From NCBI GenBank assembly GCA_023664185.1, contig JAMPGA010000001.1, forward strand, positions 987,413 to 1,051,412: a DNA stretch of 64,000 nt. Reading direction: 5' to 3'. Below the pieces are notes generated by a model, which saw only the letters and a list, made by a program, of their open reading frames with translations, was not told where the DNA came from and made no database searches. The position numbers and the translations under genes are program-made. This document shows, piece after piece, positions 1 through 8,457 of the stretch. Within the stretch, counting starts at the first letter, position 1, and every line of letters begins with the position of its first letter. The DNA is from Muribaculaceae bacterium. Its GTDB lineage: Bacteria; Bacteroidota; Bacteroidia; Bacteroidales; Muribaculaceae.

Positions 1-37
1 TTGCCCGAACCAGCAAAATTTCTACCGCTATTTAACA

Positions 38-1012
38 CTATTTTAACACTTGAAATGGCTGTTTTTCTAAAATAGTCGAAATATTGATCTTTTTCACATC
101 AACCATCAAACCTTCGTATGCCAAAATAGTATTTGGGAATATCTCCCTTGCCTCTTGTAAAAGCAGCTGCTCTCCCTCGGCGTCGTAACGCTTAGAGAAG
201 TGACCCAGTATAAGCTGCCCGGCTCTGGCGTCGAGGGCAGCTTCGGCAGCCTCGCGCGCGGTGGAGTGGCCGCGCTCATGAGCTTTTGAGGTCAATGTGG
301 CGTCGTAGGTGGCTTCGTGATACATTGTGCCAACGCCCAGCACGTCGGTAGCCACGGCCGGGTTGGCCATGGTATCGCTGCAATATGCATAGCTGCGTGC
401 GGGTGTTGGATCAGTAGTCAGGGCATGATTCGGAATTATCACACCGTTTTCCTTGACGAAATCGCGCCCTTCTTTTATGCCTTTAAGCTGGCTGACGGGG
501 ACATTGTGAAACTTCACCATGTCGCCGCGCAGATGTCTGAGTCCCTGCTTCTCCTGAAAGAGATAGCCAGTGCAGTCTATGCGATGATATAGCGGGAAGG
601 TGCTGATGATGAGCCCACCGTCCTCGTAGACGGTGCGGCGTTCGCCCGGCTCGATGATATCGTAGACAATCTCAAACGAGGATGAGCGGTTGAAAAACTT
701 CATCCACTCGTCGAGCAGCTCGGCACCACGACGGAAGAGGTGTATGGTGACAGTGCCGCTGATTTCATGGAGCGACATGGTGGAAAGTAGGCCGGGCAGT
801 CCAAAGAAGTGATCGCCGTGGAGATGGGAGATGAAAATATGTCCCAACCTTGAAAACTTAAGCCCCTGCTTTCTGAATTGTCCCTGCGCTCCCTCGCCGC
901 AATCTATCATAAAGAGCTTGTCGCGAAAGTCCACCACCTGCGACGACTGCTGATGGCGGCTTGACTGAGTGGCTGAGGAACAGCCCAGGATATTAACGCG
1001 AAAATTTGACAT
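38..1012 (-). CDS. rnz: Ribonuclease Z (tRNA 3'-end endonuclease)
   Basis: Zinc-dependent endonuclease of the metallo-beta-lactamase fold that trims the 3' trailer of tRNA precursors in the cytoplasm. The protein (324 aa from the ATG at 1012) opens with the family's strand-turn region and carries the HLHGDH zinc motif at residues 63-68. It also has the GHFSKRYD stretch near the C-terminus and a TMYHEATY region, both typical of bacterial RNase Z. A longer GTG start at 1051 exists, but the ATG at 1012 begins directly with the conserved MSNFRVNILG segment. It is the last gene of a leftward operon, 59 nt after the 5-formyl-THF cyclo-ligase. Assignment is firm. Confidence 0.93.
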   Translation of the reverse strand: MSNFRVNILGCSSATQSSRHQQSSQVVDFRDKLFMIDCGEGAQGQFRKQGLKFSRLGHIFISHLHGDHFFGLPGLLSTMSLHEISGTVTIHLFRRGAELLDEWMKFFNRSSSFEIVYDIIEPGERRTVYEDGGLIISTFPLYHRIDCTGYLFQEKQGLRHLRGDMVKFHNVPVSQLKGIKEGRDFVKENGVIIPNHALTTDPTPARSYAYCSDTMANPAVATDVLGVGTMYHEATYDATLTSKAHERGHSTAREAAEAALDARAGQLILGHFSKRYDAEGEQLLLQEAREIFPNTILAYEGLMVDVKKINISTILEKQPFQVLK

Positions 1013-1071
1013 GGCATCGGCAAATTTAACAATTCCATGCGATATTGCCACATCGGCTTATGTGAAAAAAT

Positions 1072-1620
1072 CTAAACCTTGAACATTCCGCTCTCAGTAA
1101 TGACTATATCCACACGCACATCGTGAGGCTCTGAGGGGATCTCATCGTCGTCCATAAGCTGGAAGTCATATCCCACACCTATCTTGAGCGCCTTGGTGGT
1201 GGCCAGGAGACGATCGTAATATCCCTTGCCGCGCCCTACCCTGTTGCCACGTCGGTCATAGGCAATGGCCGGGACTATAACTATCTCCATATCGTCGATA
1301 GAAGCGGTGTCGGTGCCCGTGGGCTCTTCTATATGAAAAGATCCGAGCGCTAAGCTCTGTTCGTCGTAGGGCAGGATGTCGAGATTCACTCCATTCACCC
1401 TGGGGAGATAGAAGCGCTTGCGGGCAGCCCATTTCGATATAAACGAGCGGGTGGAGAGCTCGTCGGGCAGAGAGTGGTACATGAGAATACGGTCGGCCAT
1501 CATGAAAGCCGCCGTCTTCTCGAGCAGGTCAAACACGCGGCTGGCTGCCGAGGCCTTGTCTGAGTCGTCAAGCAGGGTCTTGCGGGCCTTTACCCTGCGT
1601 CGGATGTCATCTTTGTTCAT
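1072..1620 (-). CDS. 5-formyltetrahydrofolate cyclo-ligase
   Basis: ATP-dependent cytosolic enzyme (methenyl-THF synthetase) converting 5-formyl-THF to 5,10-methenyl-THF and so returning stored folate to one-carbon metabolism. The 182-aa length is normal for the family. Visible signatures are the N-terminal basic helix ending in KARK, the IVIVPAIAYDRRGNRVG strand-loop and the nucleotide-binding GRGKGYYDR motif at residues 129-137. Its start codon overlaps the stop of the upstream S41 protease gene by 4 nt (ATGA), so the two are probably translationally coupled. The gene name varies between genomes (ygfA, fau), so none is given. Confidence 0.93.
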   Translation of the reverse strand: MNKDDIRRRVKARKTLLDDSDKASAASRVFDLLEKTAAFMMADRILMYHSLPDELSTRSFISKWAARKRFYLPRVNGVNLDILPYDEQSLALGSFHIEEPTGTDTASIDDMEIVIVPAIAYDRRGNRVGRGKGYYDRLLATTKALKIGVGYDFQLMDDDEIPSEPHDVRVDIVITESGMFKV

Positions 1621-3245
1621 TTTGCAGAATTGACGGTGATAGGAACAGCCGTCTTGCCCTGTCTGAAGGCGTCCAGAGCTGCTTTGACCGTGGGGTCAGT
1701 GAGATTTTCAATCTCAAAGTATCCCTGCACACCATGTATGTTACGGGCAATCATGGCCTTCAGGATATTAACAAGCAGATCGCGCGAAATGTTTATATAA
1801 TACCATCTCGGAGCTATGCCATTGTGGCGGGCATACTCCACAAATTCCTGCAGCAGGGCATCGTCGTCGGGGAGCAGGCGCAGCATCTCGTCGGCGGTCT
1901 TGCTGGGAGCCAGCTTCTCGCGATTTCGATCGGCATACTCAAATGTAAACTTGTTGATCAAGCCTGCGTTCATTACGTTGAGATACCACGATGTGATGCC
2001 CGTTGTATCGTTTGGCACGAATATATCGGGCATGATACCTCCGCCGCCATAGACGGTGCGACCGTTGATGGTCTGGAAAGCCAGATCCTTGTTCTGCCGG
2101 ATAGAGTCGACATTGTAGAGCTCGCCATGCTCAAAGCGATTGAGCAGATCGCGCTCATAGTCCACGTCGGGGGCATAAGTTTTCTGTATGCAGCGGCCCG
2201 AGGGGGTGTAATAACGGGCTATGGTGAGACGAACCGCACTGCTGTCGGGGAGCTCAAGCTGATTTTGCACAAGACCCTTGCCAAACGAACGGCGACCCAC
2301 TATCAGGCCGCGGTCATTGTCCTGGAGAGCGCCGGCAAAGATCTCGCTGGCGCTGGCCGATATCTCGTCGAGCAGCACTACCACCTCATTGTCCACAAAC
2401 GAGCCCGAGCCATCGCTGCCGGTGGGTGGAGTGGTGGGAGTATGGGCGCCCTTCATCGACACTATGGGCATATCGGAAGGCAGAAACTCATTGGCCATCA
2501 ACACGGCATGCTCCATGAACCCGCCACCGTTGCCACGAAGGTCAATGATATACTTCTCGGCGCCCTGCGATCTTAGCATCAGCATTGAGGTGAGAAACTC
2601 GCCGAAAGTGTTGGCTCCAAATTTGTTTACCTTCACATATCCCACACCGGGCTCTATAATATAAGCAGCATCGATCGAAGTGACGGGGATATCGCCGCGG
2701 GTGATGTCGAATGTGAGCATCTCCCTGGCCGTTGGGCGCATGATGCCCAGTTTTACTTTCGAACCCTTGGGGCCACGGAGCAGATTTTTCACCTTGATAT
2801 CGCTCATGCCACGTCCGGCCACAATACTGTCGTCTACGGCCACAATGCGGTCGCCGGGCATAAGGCCCACCTTCTCAGATGGACCGCCGGAGATCACCTC
2901 GAGCACATTTATGGTATCGCCCAGCAGATTGAACGATATGCCAATGCCCGAGAAAGAGCCTTCGAGCTCCTCGTTGACGCTCTGCAGATCCTCCTTTGTG
3001 ATATACACCGAATGAGGATCGAGCGAGCCCATCAGTTCGGGCAGAGTGGCCTCGAGCAGCGAGTCGGTGTCTATTTCGTCGACGTAGTTGCGTTCGATAA
3101 GTTCGAGTATGGTGTCGAGTTTGGAGCGCGAATTCCATGAACTACCGGCTCCGAAAAATTCTTTACCTATCCACATCCCCGCCACAAGGGCCACGGCCAA
3201 GGCCAACGGCATCCATACCGCGGGATTTTTAAGGCGATTATTCAT
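1617..3245 (-). CDS. S41 family C-terminal processing peptidase
   Basis: Periplasmic serine protease of the Tsp/CtpA family. It is 542 aa from the ATG at 3245, with an N-terminal hydrophobic anchor (about residues 10-30). A PDZ domain follows at roughly residues 95-190 (GIGISFNLLGDTI, then GLMPGDRI), and then the peptidase core. The nucleophile serine lies in DEISASASEIFAGAL and the general-base lysine in RSFGKGLVQ. The open frame extends upstream to 3350, but that would run into the dCMP deaminase gene ending at 3313, and the anchor begins right after the 3245 ATG. It probably trims envelope proteins; the substrate is unknown. A roughly 140-residue C-terminal extension follows the core, as is common in Bacteroidetes. 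Confidence 0.92.
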   Translation of the reverse strand: MNNRLKNPAVWMPLALAVALVAGMWIGKEFFGAGSSWNSRSKLDTILELIERNYVDEIDTDSLLEATLPELMGSLDPHSVYITKEDLQSVNEELEGSFSGIGISFNLLGDTINVLEVISGGPSEKVGLMPGDRIVAVDDSIVAGRGMSDIKVKNLLRGPKGSKVKLGIMRPTAREMLTFDITRGDIPVTSIDAAYIIEPGVGYVKVNKFGANTFGEFLTSMLMLRSQGAEKYIIDLRGNGGGFMEHAVLMANEFLPSDMPIVSMKGAHTPTTPPTGSDGSGSFVDNEVVVLLDEISASASEIFAGALQDNDRGLIVGRRSFGKGLVQNQLELPDSSAVRLTIARYYTPSGRCIQKTYAPDVDYERDLLNRFEHGELYNVDSIRQNKDLAFQTINGRTVYGGGGIMPDIFVPNDTTGITSWYLNVMNAGLINKFTFEYADRNREKLAPSKTADEMLRLLPDDDALLQEFVEYARHNGIAPRWYYINISRDLLVNILKAMIARNIHGVQGYFEIENLTDPTVKAALDAFRQGKTAVPITVNSAK

Positions 3246-3312
3246 TTCAGAAATATAAGAATGATGTTCTCTATATATACAATGTGTATATGCAGCGTTG
3301 AGTTCAGAGAGA

Positions 3313-3747
3313 TTAATCCTCGTCAAGGGGCATATGGCAACACTCCACACCGGCGCGTTGCAGCAGATCTATGCCATCGGTGATGCGGTAGAGGTCGGCA
3401 TAAACTACTCTCTCGATTCCCGCCTGGATTATAAGCTTTGCGCAATCCATGCATGGAGAGGCGGTGATATAGAGCGTGGCGCCGTCCGATGAATTATTTG
3501 AGCGAGCCACCTTGGTAATAGCATTAGCCTCGGCATGGAGCACATATGATTTTGTGGAGCCCGATTCGTCCTCACACACATTTTCAAACCCCGCCGGGGT
3601 TCCGTTAAACCCGTCGGAGATAATAGTGCGATCCTTAACCATCAGTGCGCCCACCTTGCGGCGTTTACAGTAGGAATTTTCTGCCCAGATTCCCGCCATT
3701 CGCAGATAACGCCGGTCAAGCAGTTTCTGCTTATCACGATTGTCCAT
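3313..3747 (-). CDS. comEB: dCMP deaminase family protein
   Basis: Zinc deaminase converting dCMP to dUMP, which feeds dTMP synthesis in the cytoplasm. From the ATG at 3747 the protein is 144 aa. The zinc and catalytic motifs are HAE at residues 71-73 and PCMDC at 98-102, and the N-terminal WAENSYCKRRKVG segment is typical of the ComEB-type deaminases. A longer frame to 3840 runs through the promoter region and is rejected. It heads a leftward operon (S41 protease, folate cyclo-ligase, RNase Z) and is divergent from the AspT-like transporter. The symbol follows the usual annotation of this family; it does not imply a competence role. Confidence 0.88.
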   Translation of the reverse strand: MDNRDKQKLLDRRYLRMAGIWAENSYCKRRKVGALMVKDRTIISDGFNGTPAGFENVCEDESGSTKSYVLHAEANAITKVARSNNSSDGATLYITASPCMDCAKLIIQAGIERVVYADLYRITDGIDLLQRAGVECCHMPLDED

Positions 3748-3778
3748 ATTTAGACTGTGTAGATCTTGTTTCAGGCCA

Positions 3779-3786
3779 CAAAGGTA
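3779..3786 (-). promoter_or_regulatory. Candidate -7 box for the dCMP deaminase operon
   Basis: The minus strand reads TACCTTTG, matching the Bacteroidetes -7 consensus TAnnTTTG, 31 nt upstream of the ATG at 3747. No good -33 TTTG was found at the expected spacing, so support is moderate. Confidence 0.45.
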
Positions 3787-3805
3787 GGCATTATTCCTGA
3801 CATAC

Positions 3806-3837
3806 TTTGCAGGATAATGAAAAAAGTAGTAACTTTG
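3806..3837 (+). promoter_or_regulatory. Bacteroidetes sigma-70 promoter for the AspT-like transporter
   Basis: A -33 TTTG (3806-3809), a 20-nt spacer and a -7 box TAACTTTG (3830-3837) match the Bacteroidetes housekeeping promoter exactly. The ATG lies 47 nt further on at 3885. Confidence 0.75.
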
Positions 3838-3884
3838 CACGTCAAAAATTTGGACACTGAGGTAAAAGATTGTAACACTATATT

Positions 3885-5534
3885 ATGGAATGGTTATTTG
3901 ACCTTATCGGCCCCGGCCATTACGAGCTTGCAAGCACCCTGGTGCTTTATTCTTTCGTAATAGCGGCCGGCATCTTCTTGGGCAAACTTAAAATAGGAGG
4001 CATCTCGCTGGGAGTGACCTTTGTGCTGTTTGTCGGGATCCTGATGGGCCACTTCGGATATGTCGTAAACCCCGAAGTACTAAAATTTGTCCGCGAATTC
4101 GGACTTATCCTCTTTATTTTTGCCATCGGCATACAGGTAGGCCCCGGTTTCTTCTCCTCGTTCAAAAAGGGTGGTGTATTGCTCAACATGCTTGCAGTGC
4201 TTATCATAGTGCTCAACGTGGCGATAGTGCTGGCAATATTCTACATTGACGGCAACACATCGATCAGCGCGCTTGTAGGTGTCATGTCGGGTGCCGTGAC
4301 CAACACCCCCGGTCTTGCCGCCGCCCAGCAGACAGCAGGCACCACCGAGGCCATCAACACCATGGCTATGGGATATGCAGCCGCCTATCCTCTGGGTGTG
4401 ATCGGCATTATCCTCACCATGCTCATCATCCGCGCAGTCTTCAAGATCAACCCTGACGAAGAGATCAAGGCCATTGAAGACGAGATCGAAGCATCGCAGC
4501 AGAAGCCACTCATCGTGAGCTACGAGGTGACAAATATGCTCATCGACGGCAAAACCCTCTTTGAGCTGCACCAGATACTCGACTGCGACTTTGTGGTGAG
4601 TCGACTCATGAGTGCCGACAACAAGGTGGTGATACCCACCTCGAAGACAGAGCTCCACGTGGGCGACAAGATTTTGGTGGTAGTCTCCACATCAGATGCG
4701 CTGAAATTCTCATCAGTAATAGGCACACAGATCGAAATGGACTGGGAAGAGGTGCAAAGCAAGGTGGTTTCGCGCCGCATCCTGGTGACACAGAGCAAAT
4801 ATAACGGTGTGGCACTCGGAGCTCTGCGCCTCCACACAGCCTACTCCCTGAACTGCACACGCGTGAACCGCGCCGGTGTCGACCTGCTTGCATCGCCAGC
4901 GCTTCGCCTGCAGATAGGCGATCGTCTCGTAGTGGTGGGCGATCCCAACGATATCGAGCGTCTTTCAGTGCGTCTGGGCAACTCGATGAAGCGCCTCAAT
5001 CAGCCCAACCTCATCACTATCTTCGTGGGTATCCTCTTCGGTATTATCGTGGGAAGCATCAACGTAGGCTTCGGCATGAAGCTGGGTTTGGCCGGCGGCC
5101 CTTTGGTAGTGGCCATACTCCTGAGCCGCTTCGGCTATAAGTTCAAACTGGTCACCTACACCTCATCGTCGGCCTCGCTACTGATGCGCGAGCTGGGCAT
5201 ATGTCTGTTCCTGGCCTCGGTGGGCATATCCTCGGGAGCCGGATTCGCAAAGACCGTATTCAACACCACCGGTATGTGGTGGGTCATCTGGGGTTTCATC
5301 ATCACGATAGTACCGCTGTTGACAGTTGGATTCATAGCCCGAGGCAAATATAAAATCAACTACCTCACCATCATGGGTCTGCTATCGGGTGGATGTACCG
5401 ATCCCCCCGCACTGGCCTACGCCAACAACTCGACAGGCTCCGATGCTCCGGCCGTGGCTTACTCCACAGTCTACCCGCTCACAATGTTCCTCCGCGTGGT
5501 AGCAGCCCAGGCTATGATCCTGGCACTCTTCTAA
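3885..5534 (+). CDS. AspT/YidE-like transporter with two RCK_C domains
   Basis: Inner-membrane protein of the aspartate:alanine exchanger family (AspT/YidE/YbjL duplication type), 549 aa. Hydrophobic segments fill residues about 10-190, with the repeat signature GILMGHFGYVVNP and FAIGIQVGPGFFSSF. The soluble middle (about 200-375) looks like two RCK_C/TrkA-C domains (DKILVVVS and GDRLVVVGD end the two copies). The second membrane half (about 380-549) repeats the signature as LASVGISSGAGFAKTV and GLLSGGCTDPPALAYA. The substrate cannot be read from sequence; amino-acid or dicarboxylate exchange is possible from the family. It is a single-gene unit with its own strong promoter upstream and a perfect hairpin terminator downstream. 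Confidence 0.87.
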   Translation: MEWLFDLIGPGHYELASTLVLYSFVIAAGIFLGKLKIGGISLGVTFVLFVGILMGHFGYVVNPEVLKFVREFGLILFIFAIGIQVGPGFFSSFKKGGVLLNMLAVLIIVLNVAIVLAIFYIDGNTSISALVGVMSGAVTNTPGLAAAQQTAGTTEAINTMAMGYAAAYPLGVIGIILTMLIIRAVFKINPDEEIKAIEDEIEASQQKPLIVSYEVTNMLIDGKTLFELHQILDCDFVVSRLMSADNKVVIPTSKTELHVGDKILVVVSTSDALKFSSVIGTQIEMDWEEVQSKVVSRRILVTQSKYNGVALGALRLHTAYSLNCTRVNRAGVDLLASPALRLQIGDRLVVVGDPNDIERLSVRLGNSMKRLNQPNLITIFVGILFGIIVGSINVGFGMKLGLAGGPLVVAILLSRFGYKFKLVTYTSSSASLLMRELGICLFLASVGISSGAGFAKTVFNTTGMWWVIWGFIITIVPLLTVGFIARGKYKINYLTIMGLLSGGCTDPPALAYANNSTGSDAPAVAYSTVYPLTMFLRVVAAQAMILALF

Positions 5535-5547
5535 CGAAATAGAGAAT

Positions 5548-5609
5548 ACACATAAAACGACACCGCCGAAAGCATACCAGTATGCTTTCGGCGGTGTCGT
5601 TTTATGTGT
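5548..5609. terminator. Perfect 29-bp palindrome, bidirectional terminator
   Basis: The arms 5548-5576 and 5581-5609 are perfect reverse complements around the 4-nt loop CCAG. The inner stem is GC-rich, and the outer end has an A-run on the left and a T-run on the right, so each strand gives a hairpin followed by U residues. It sits between the convergent transporter (ends 5534) and the DMT protein gene (ends 5624). Confidence 0.88.
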
Positions 5610-5623
5610 TGATGTGGGAGCTG

Positions 5624-5998
5624 CTATGTCTCCATAAACACGAAGTAGACTGCCAGTATCAGCAGCATAAAGGCCACGAAATGATTCCAGTGCAGAGCCT
5701 CACCTTTGAAAAACAGAATGGTGAACACTGTGAATATCATCAGCGATATCACCTCTTGAATCACCTTGAGCTGCAAAAGTGAAAAATGACCGCCGTTGCC
5801 AATGAATCCATAGCGGTTGGCCGGCACCATGAAACAATACTCCAAAAGGGCTATACCCCATGACATGAGTATGACCACAAATAAAGGTGTGGCCGAGGTG
5901 ATCACCTTGAGCTCCTGCAATTTTAGCTGCCCATACCAGGCAAAAGTCATAAAGATGTTCGATACTACCAGCAGGGCTATTGTCAACCAACCGTTCAT
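5624..5998 (-). CDS. DMT-superfamily protein (DUF486)
   Basis: Small inner-membrane protein of 124 aa with four predicted membrane helices (about residues 4-24, 37-57, 75-98 and 102-121). It belongs to the DUF486/DMT_6 family, recognised by the segments TFAWYGHLK-like (here TFAWYGQLK), WGIALLEYCFMVPANR and QLKVIQEVISL. The family has no established substrate. It is the last gene of a long leftward operon: the upstream 5'-nucleotidase stop codon (6000-6002) is one nucleotide away from this ATG, so co-translation is likely. The perfect hairpin at 5548-5609 ends the operon. Confidence 0.88.
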   Translation of the reverse strand: MNGWLTIALLVVSNIFMTFAWYGQLKLQELKVITSATPLFVVILMSWGIALLEYCFMVPANRYGFIGNGGHFSLLQLKVIQEVISLMIFTVFTILFFKGEALHWNHFVAFMLLILAVYFVFMET

Positions 5999-5999
5999 A

Positions 6000-7544
6000 T
6001 CAGAATGATGTCATGCGATTGTTGTGATCAGGGTTGGCTGTAAGATGATCCATCTTGCCATTCTGAAAACGATCTATCAGCTCCAGATACAATACATTTT
6101 TGCTCTTGGCCAGGAGGGATGCACGCTTTAGAGGCTCCATATAGTCGTTGCCGGCGGCCAGATAGTCAATAGTGGCCAGACGATAATGGCGTTTGGAGTC
6201 AATGGGCTTGCCGTTGATGGTGGCCGAGTTGATGGCATAGGTGGAAGGGTCATAGAGTACCTTGACGTTGCCGCTCACACCGTTGCCCCCCTGGGCCGCC
6301 ATTATGCCGAGATTCTCAAGCAGATCAGAACCCAGAATGTCGAGTATAACGATCGAATTGTCGAAAGGCGCAATGTCGATAATCTCACCTTTGGTTACAT
6401 CGCCGGCGGCGAGCGAATTGCGTATGCCACCCTTATTCATTATTGCCAGGTCGACAGGCTTCCCGGCTATTTCGGAGCCAGCCTCGAACACGAAGTCGCT
6501 CATCAGGTTGAGTATCTCAGGAGAGTTGCGCTCAAAAGCGTAGGCAGTTTTGCCCACCACCAGACCTCTCACCGAGTCGACCGAGTGCTTGTAACCATCA
6601 ATTATGGCAGTAAAGGCCGGATCAACTCGTCCATCCAAGCGTGAGTCCACAGGGATCAGACGTGCTTCTACCTTACCGTTGGCCAGATTGATGTCTATCT
6701 CGCCGAGATTCACACCCCCATAGCCGGTCTGGAGCACCGAGATGGTATCCCCCTCTGCATTTGCTACACGCCAGGGCAGAGCGTCGAGGGCTGTAGACTG
6801 AGGGTCGATTGTGGTGTGCGAATGACCACCTATGATTACATCGATATCCTTAGAAGCAGCCGCCAGCTTGAGGTCGGAATAATCGTTGTCGTTGTCATAT
6901 CCTATATGGGTCACGGCAATCACCGTTTCCACCCCTTCGCTCTTAAGCTTGGCAGCCTCGGCATTTGCGGCCTCAACAGCGTCGATATATTTAACGCCCT
7001 CATAGTTCGGACCTGCTATGATACCCTGAGGATCAAGATTTATGCCTATGAATCCCACTTTGTGGCCATTGAACTCCTTGACCACCGAGGGTACAAAGAG
7101 GCCGTCGAGTGTCGAGCCCTTGAGATCATAGTTTGTGCTTAGACGGGTGGCCTTGACCTGTTTCCACTCCTTGGCCAGACTCTCCATGCCCTTGTCAAAT
7201 TCGTGGTTGCCGAGTATCTGGATGTCATATCCCAGATCGTTCATGAGTCGGCGCTCCACTTCACCACCGAAGAGTGTATAGTAGAGCGAGCCTTGCACGG
7301 CGTCGCCGGCATCTATGAGCATAACATTCTCGCGAGCCTGGCGCACACTGTCCACCAACACTTTGCGTCGAGCTATGCCACCGCGATCCTTGCGGTCGGG
7401 CTCGATGGACGAGTGGGTGTCGTTTGTGTGTAGAATTACCAGGTGGTCGGCCTCTGTTCCTTGTGCCGACTGGCCCGAACTGCAGCTCGTAGTCGCCACG
7501 ACCATCGGCAACATCATCAGGGCAAAGATTTTGGTAATATTCAT
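6000..7544 (-). CDS. Lipoprotein 5'-nucleotidase / metallophosphatase (UshA-like)
   Basis: Exported nucleotidase of the UshA/CpdB group that would hydrolyse extracytoplasmic nucleotides. The 514-aa protein has a lipoprotein signal peptide ending ATTSC with the lipidated Cys at residue 21. The metallophosphatase domain shows HTNDTH (39-44), DAGDAVQGS, GNHEFDKG, THIGYDND and GGHSHT. A C-terminal 5'-nucleotidase domain follows (about 320-510; NKGGIRNSL, PFDNSIVILDILG). In many Bacteroidetes these two domains are separate genes, whereas here they form one polypeptide. It follows queE by 12 nt. Exact nucleotide preference is unknown. Confidence 0.9.
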   Translation of the reverse strand: MNITKIFALMMLPMVVATTSCSSGQSAQGTEADHLVILHTNDTHSSIEPDRKDRGGIARRKVLVDSVRQARENVMLIDAGDAVQGSLYYTLFGGEVERRLMNDLGYDIQILGNHEFDKGMESLAKEWKQVKATRLSTNYDLKGSTLDGLFVPSVVKEFNGHKVGFIGINLDPQGIIAGPNYEGVKYIDAVEAANAEAAKLKSEGVETVIAVTHIGYDNDNDYSDLKLAAASKDIDVIIGGHSHTTIDPQSTALDALPWRVANAEGDTISVLQTGYGGVNLGEIDINLANGKVEARLIPVDSRLDGRVDPAFTAIIDGYKHSVDSVRGLVVGKTAYAFERNSPEILNLMSDFVFEAGSEIAGKPVDLAIMNKGGIRNSLAAGDVTKGEIIDIAPFDNSIVILDILGSDLLENLGIMAAQGGNGVSGNVKVLYDPSTYAINSATINGKPIDSKRHYRLATIDYLAAGNDYMEPLKRASLLAKSKNVLYLELIDRFQNGKMDHLTANPDHNNRMTSF

Positions 7545-7556
7545 AGCTTGGATCTA

Positions 7557-8120
7557 TTACTTGATATCAATAAGTTTGTGAGTCTGGAGCGACAGTCGCC
7601 AGTAGGGATGTGCCAGCACATATTCCACCGTCTGCGGTATGTTGGCTCCGCTGCACGGTTGGAGGAAATAGTGAAGAGCATTGAGCCCACTGGCAAGGAT
7701 CTCTGGATCGTCGCCTGTATAGACCACCTTGAGCTCGTCTATCCTGTCGAGCACCACGGGACCATCGGCCTTGGGCGAGCATGTCACCCAATCGATATTG
7801 TCGGGCAGAGGGTGTGTGCCGTTGGTTTCGATCTGTACATAGAAGCCGGCATCATGGAGCACTTCGACGAGCAGACGATCGGTCTGCAGAGATGGCTCCC
7901 CTCCGGTTATCACCAGGTGGCGCGACGGATAGCTTAGCAGCCGATTGACCAGCGTATCGATCTCCATCTCAGTGCCCTGCTCGTGGTCGGTGTCGCAGAA
8001 CGAGCACCGGAGATTACACCCGCTGAAGCGCAGAAACACCACCGGCGTGCCTGTAAAATATCCCTCGCCCTGCAGCGAGTAGAATATCTCGTTTACCCTA
8101 TATAGCGTTCTCTCACTCAT
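7557..8120 (-). CDS. queE: 7-carboxy-7-deazaguanine synthase
   Basis: Radical SAM enzyme that converts 6-carboxy-tetrahydropterin to 7-carboxy-7-deazaguanine in the preQ0/queuosine pathway. From the ATG at 8120 the protein is 187 aa. It has the family opening NEIFYSLQGEG (10-20), the cluster motif C35-x3-C39-x2-C42 and the SAM-binding LVITGGEPSLQ. Another in-frame ATG lies at 8129; the shorter form is preferred because it starts close to the conserved NEIFYSLQGEG. The start overlaps the end of queD by 8 nt, so substrate production and use are encoded back to back. No other queuosine genes are in the window. Confidence 0.94.
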   Translation of the reverse strand: MSERTLYRVNEIFYSLQGEGYFTGTPVVFLRFSGCNLRCSFCDTDHEQGTEMEIDTLVNRLLSYPSRHLVITGGEPSLQTDRLLVEVLHDAGFYVQIETNGTHPLPDNIDWVTCSPKADGPVVLDRIDELKVVYTGDDPEILASGLNALHYFLQPCSGANIPQTVEYVLAHPYWRLSLQTHKLIDIK

Positions 8121-8448
8121 CTTTTTCATATGATGCCACATTTCCCTCGCTCTCCTGCACATCCACACGCCAGCATGTGGGTATCTGCGAGCAGATCCAG
8201 TGGGCTATATTTTCGGCAGTGGGGTTGAAGGGAAGAAGTTCGTTGAAATTACCATGGTCCAGATAGGAGGTGATCTGCTCTTTGATTTTTGAGAAATCCT
8301 CCACCATGCCGTCGGCGTTCAACTGTCGCGAACGGCAATGCACGGTCACTATCCAGTTGTGGCCATGCATGCGCGAGCATTTGCTCTCATATGATAGCTC
8401 CAGGCGGTGACACCCGGCTATTTCAAATCGTTTTGTGATATAATACAT
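8113..8448 (-). CDS. queD: 6-carboxy-5,6,7,8-tetrahydropterin synthase
   Basis: QueD converts dihydroneopterin triphosphate to 6-carboxy-tetrahydropterin, the substrate of the adjacent QueE. The 111-aa length fits the family. Zinc ligands H14, H28 and H30 are present (CH near residue 14 and the MHGHNW motif), C24 is the expected catalytic cysteine, and GMVEDFSKIK and PTAENIA are conserved family blocks. It starts 9 nt after the cca gene stop and overlaps queE, so it is in the middle of the same operon. Confidence 0.94.
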   Translation of the reverse strand: MYYITKRFEIAGCHRLELSYESKCSRMHGHNWIVTVHCRSRQLNADGMVEDFSKIKEQITSYLDHGNFNELLPFNPTAENIAHWICSQIPTCWRVDVQESEGNVASYEKDE

Positions 8449-8457
8449 CTCTGTGGA

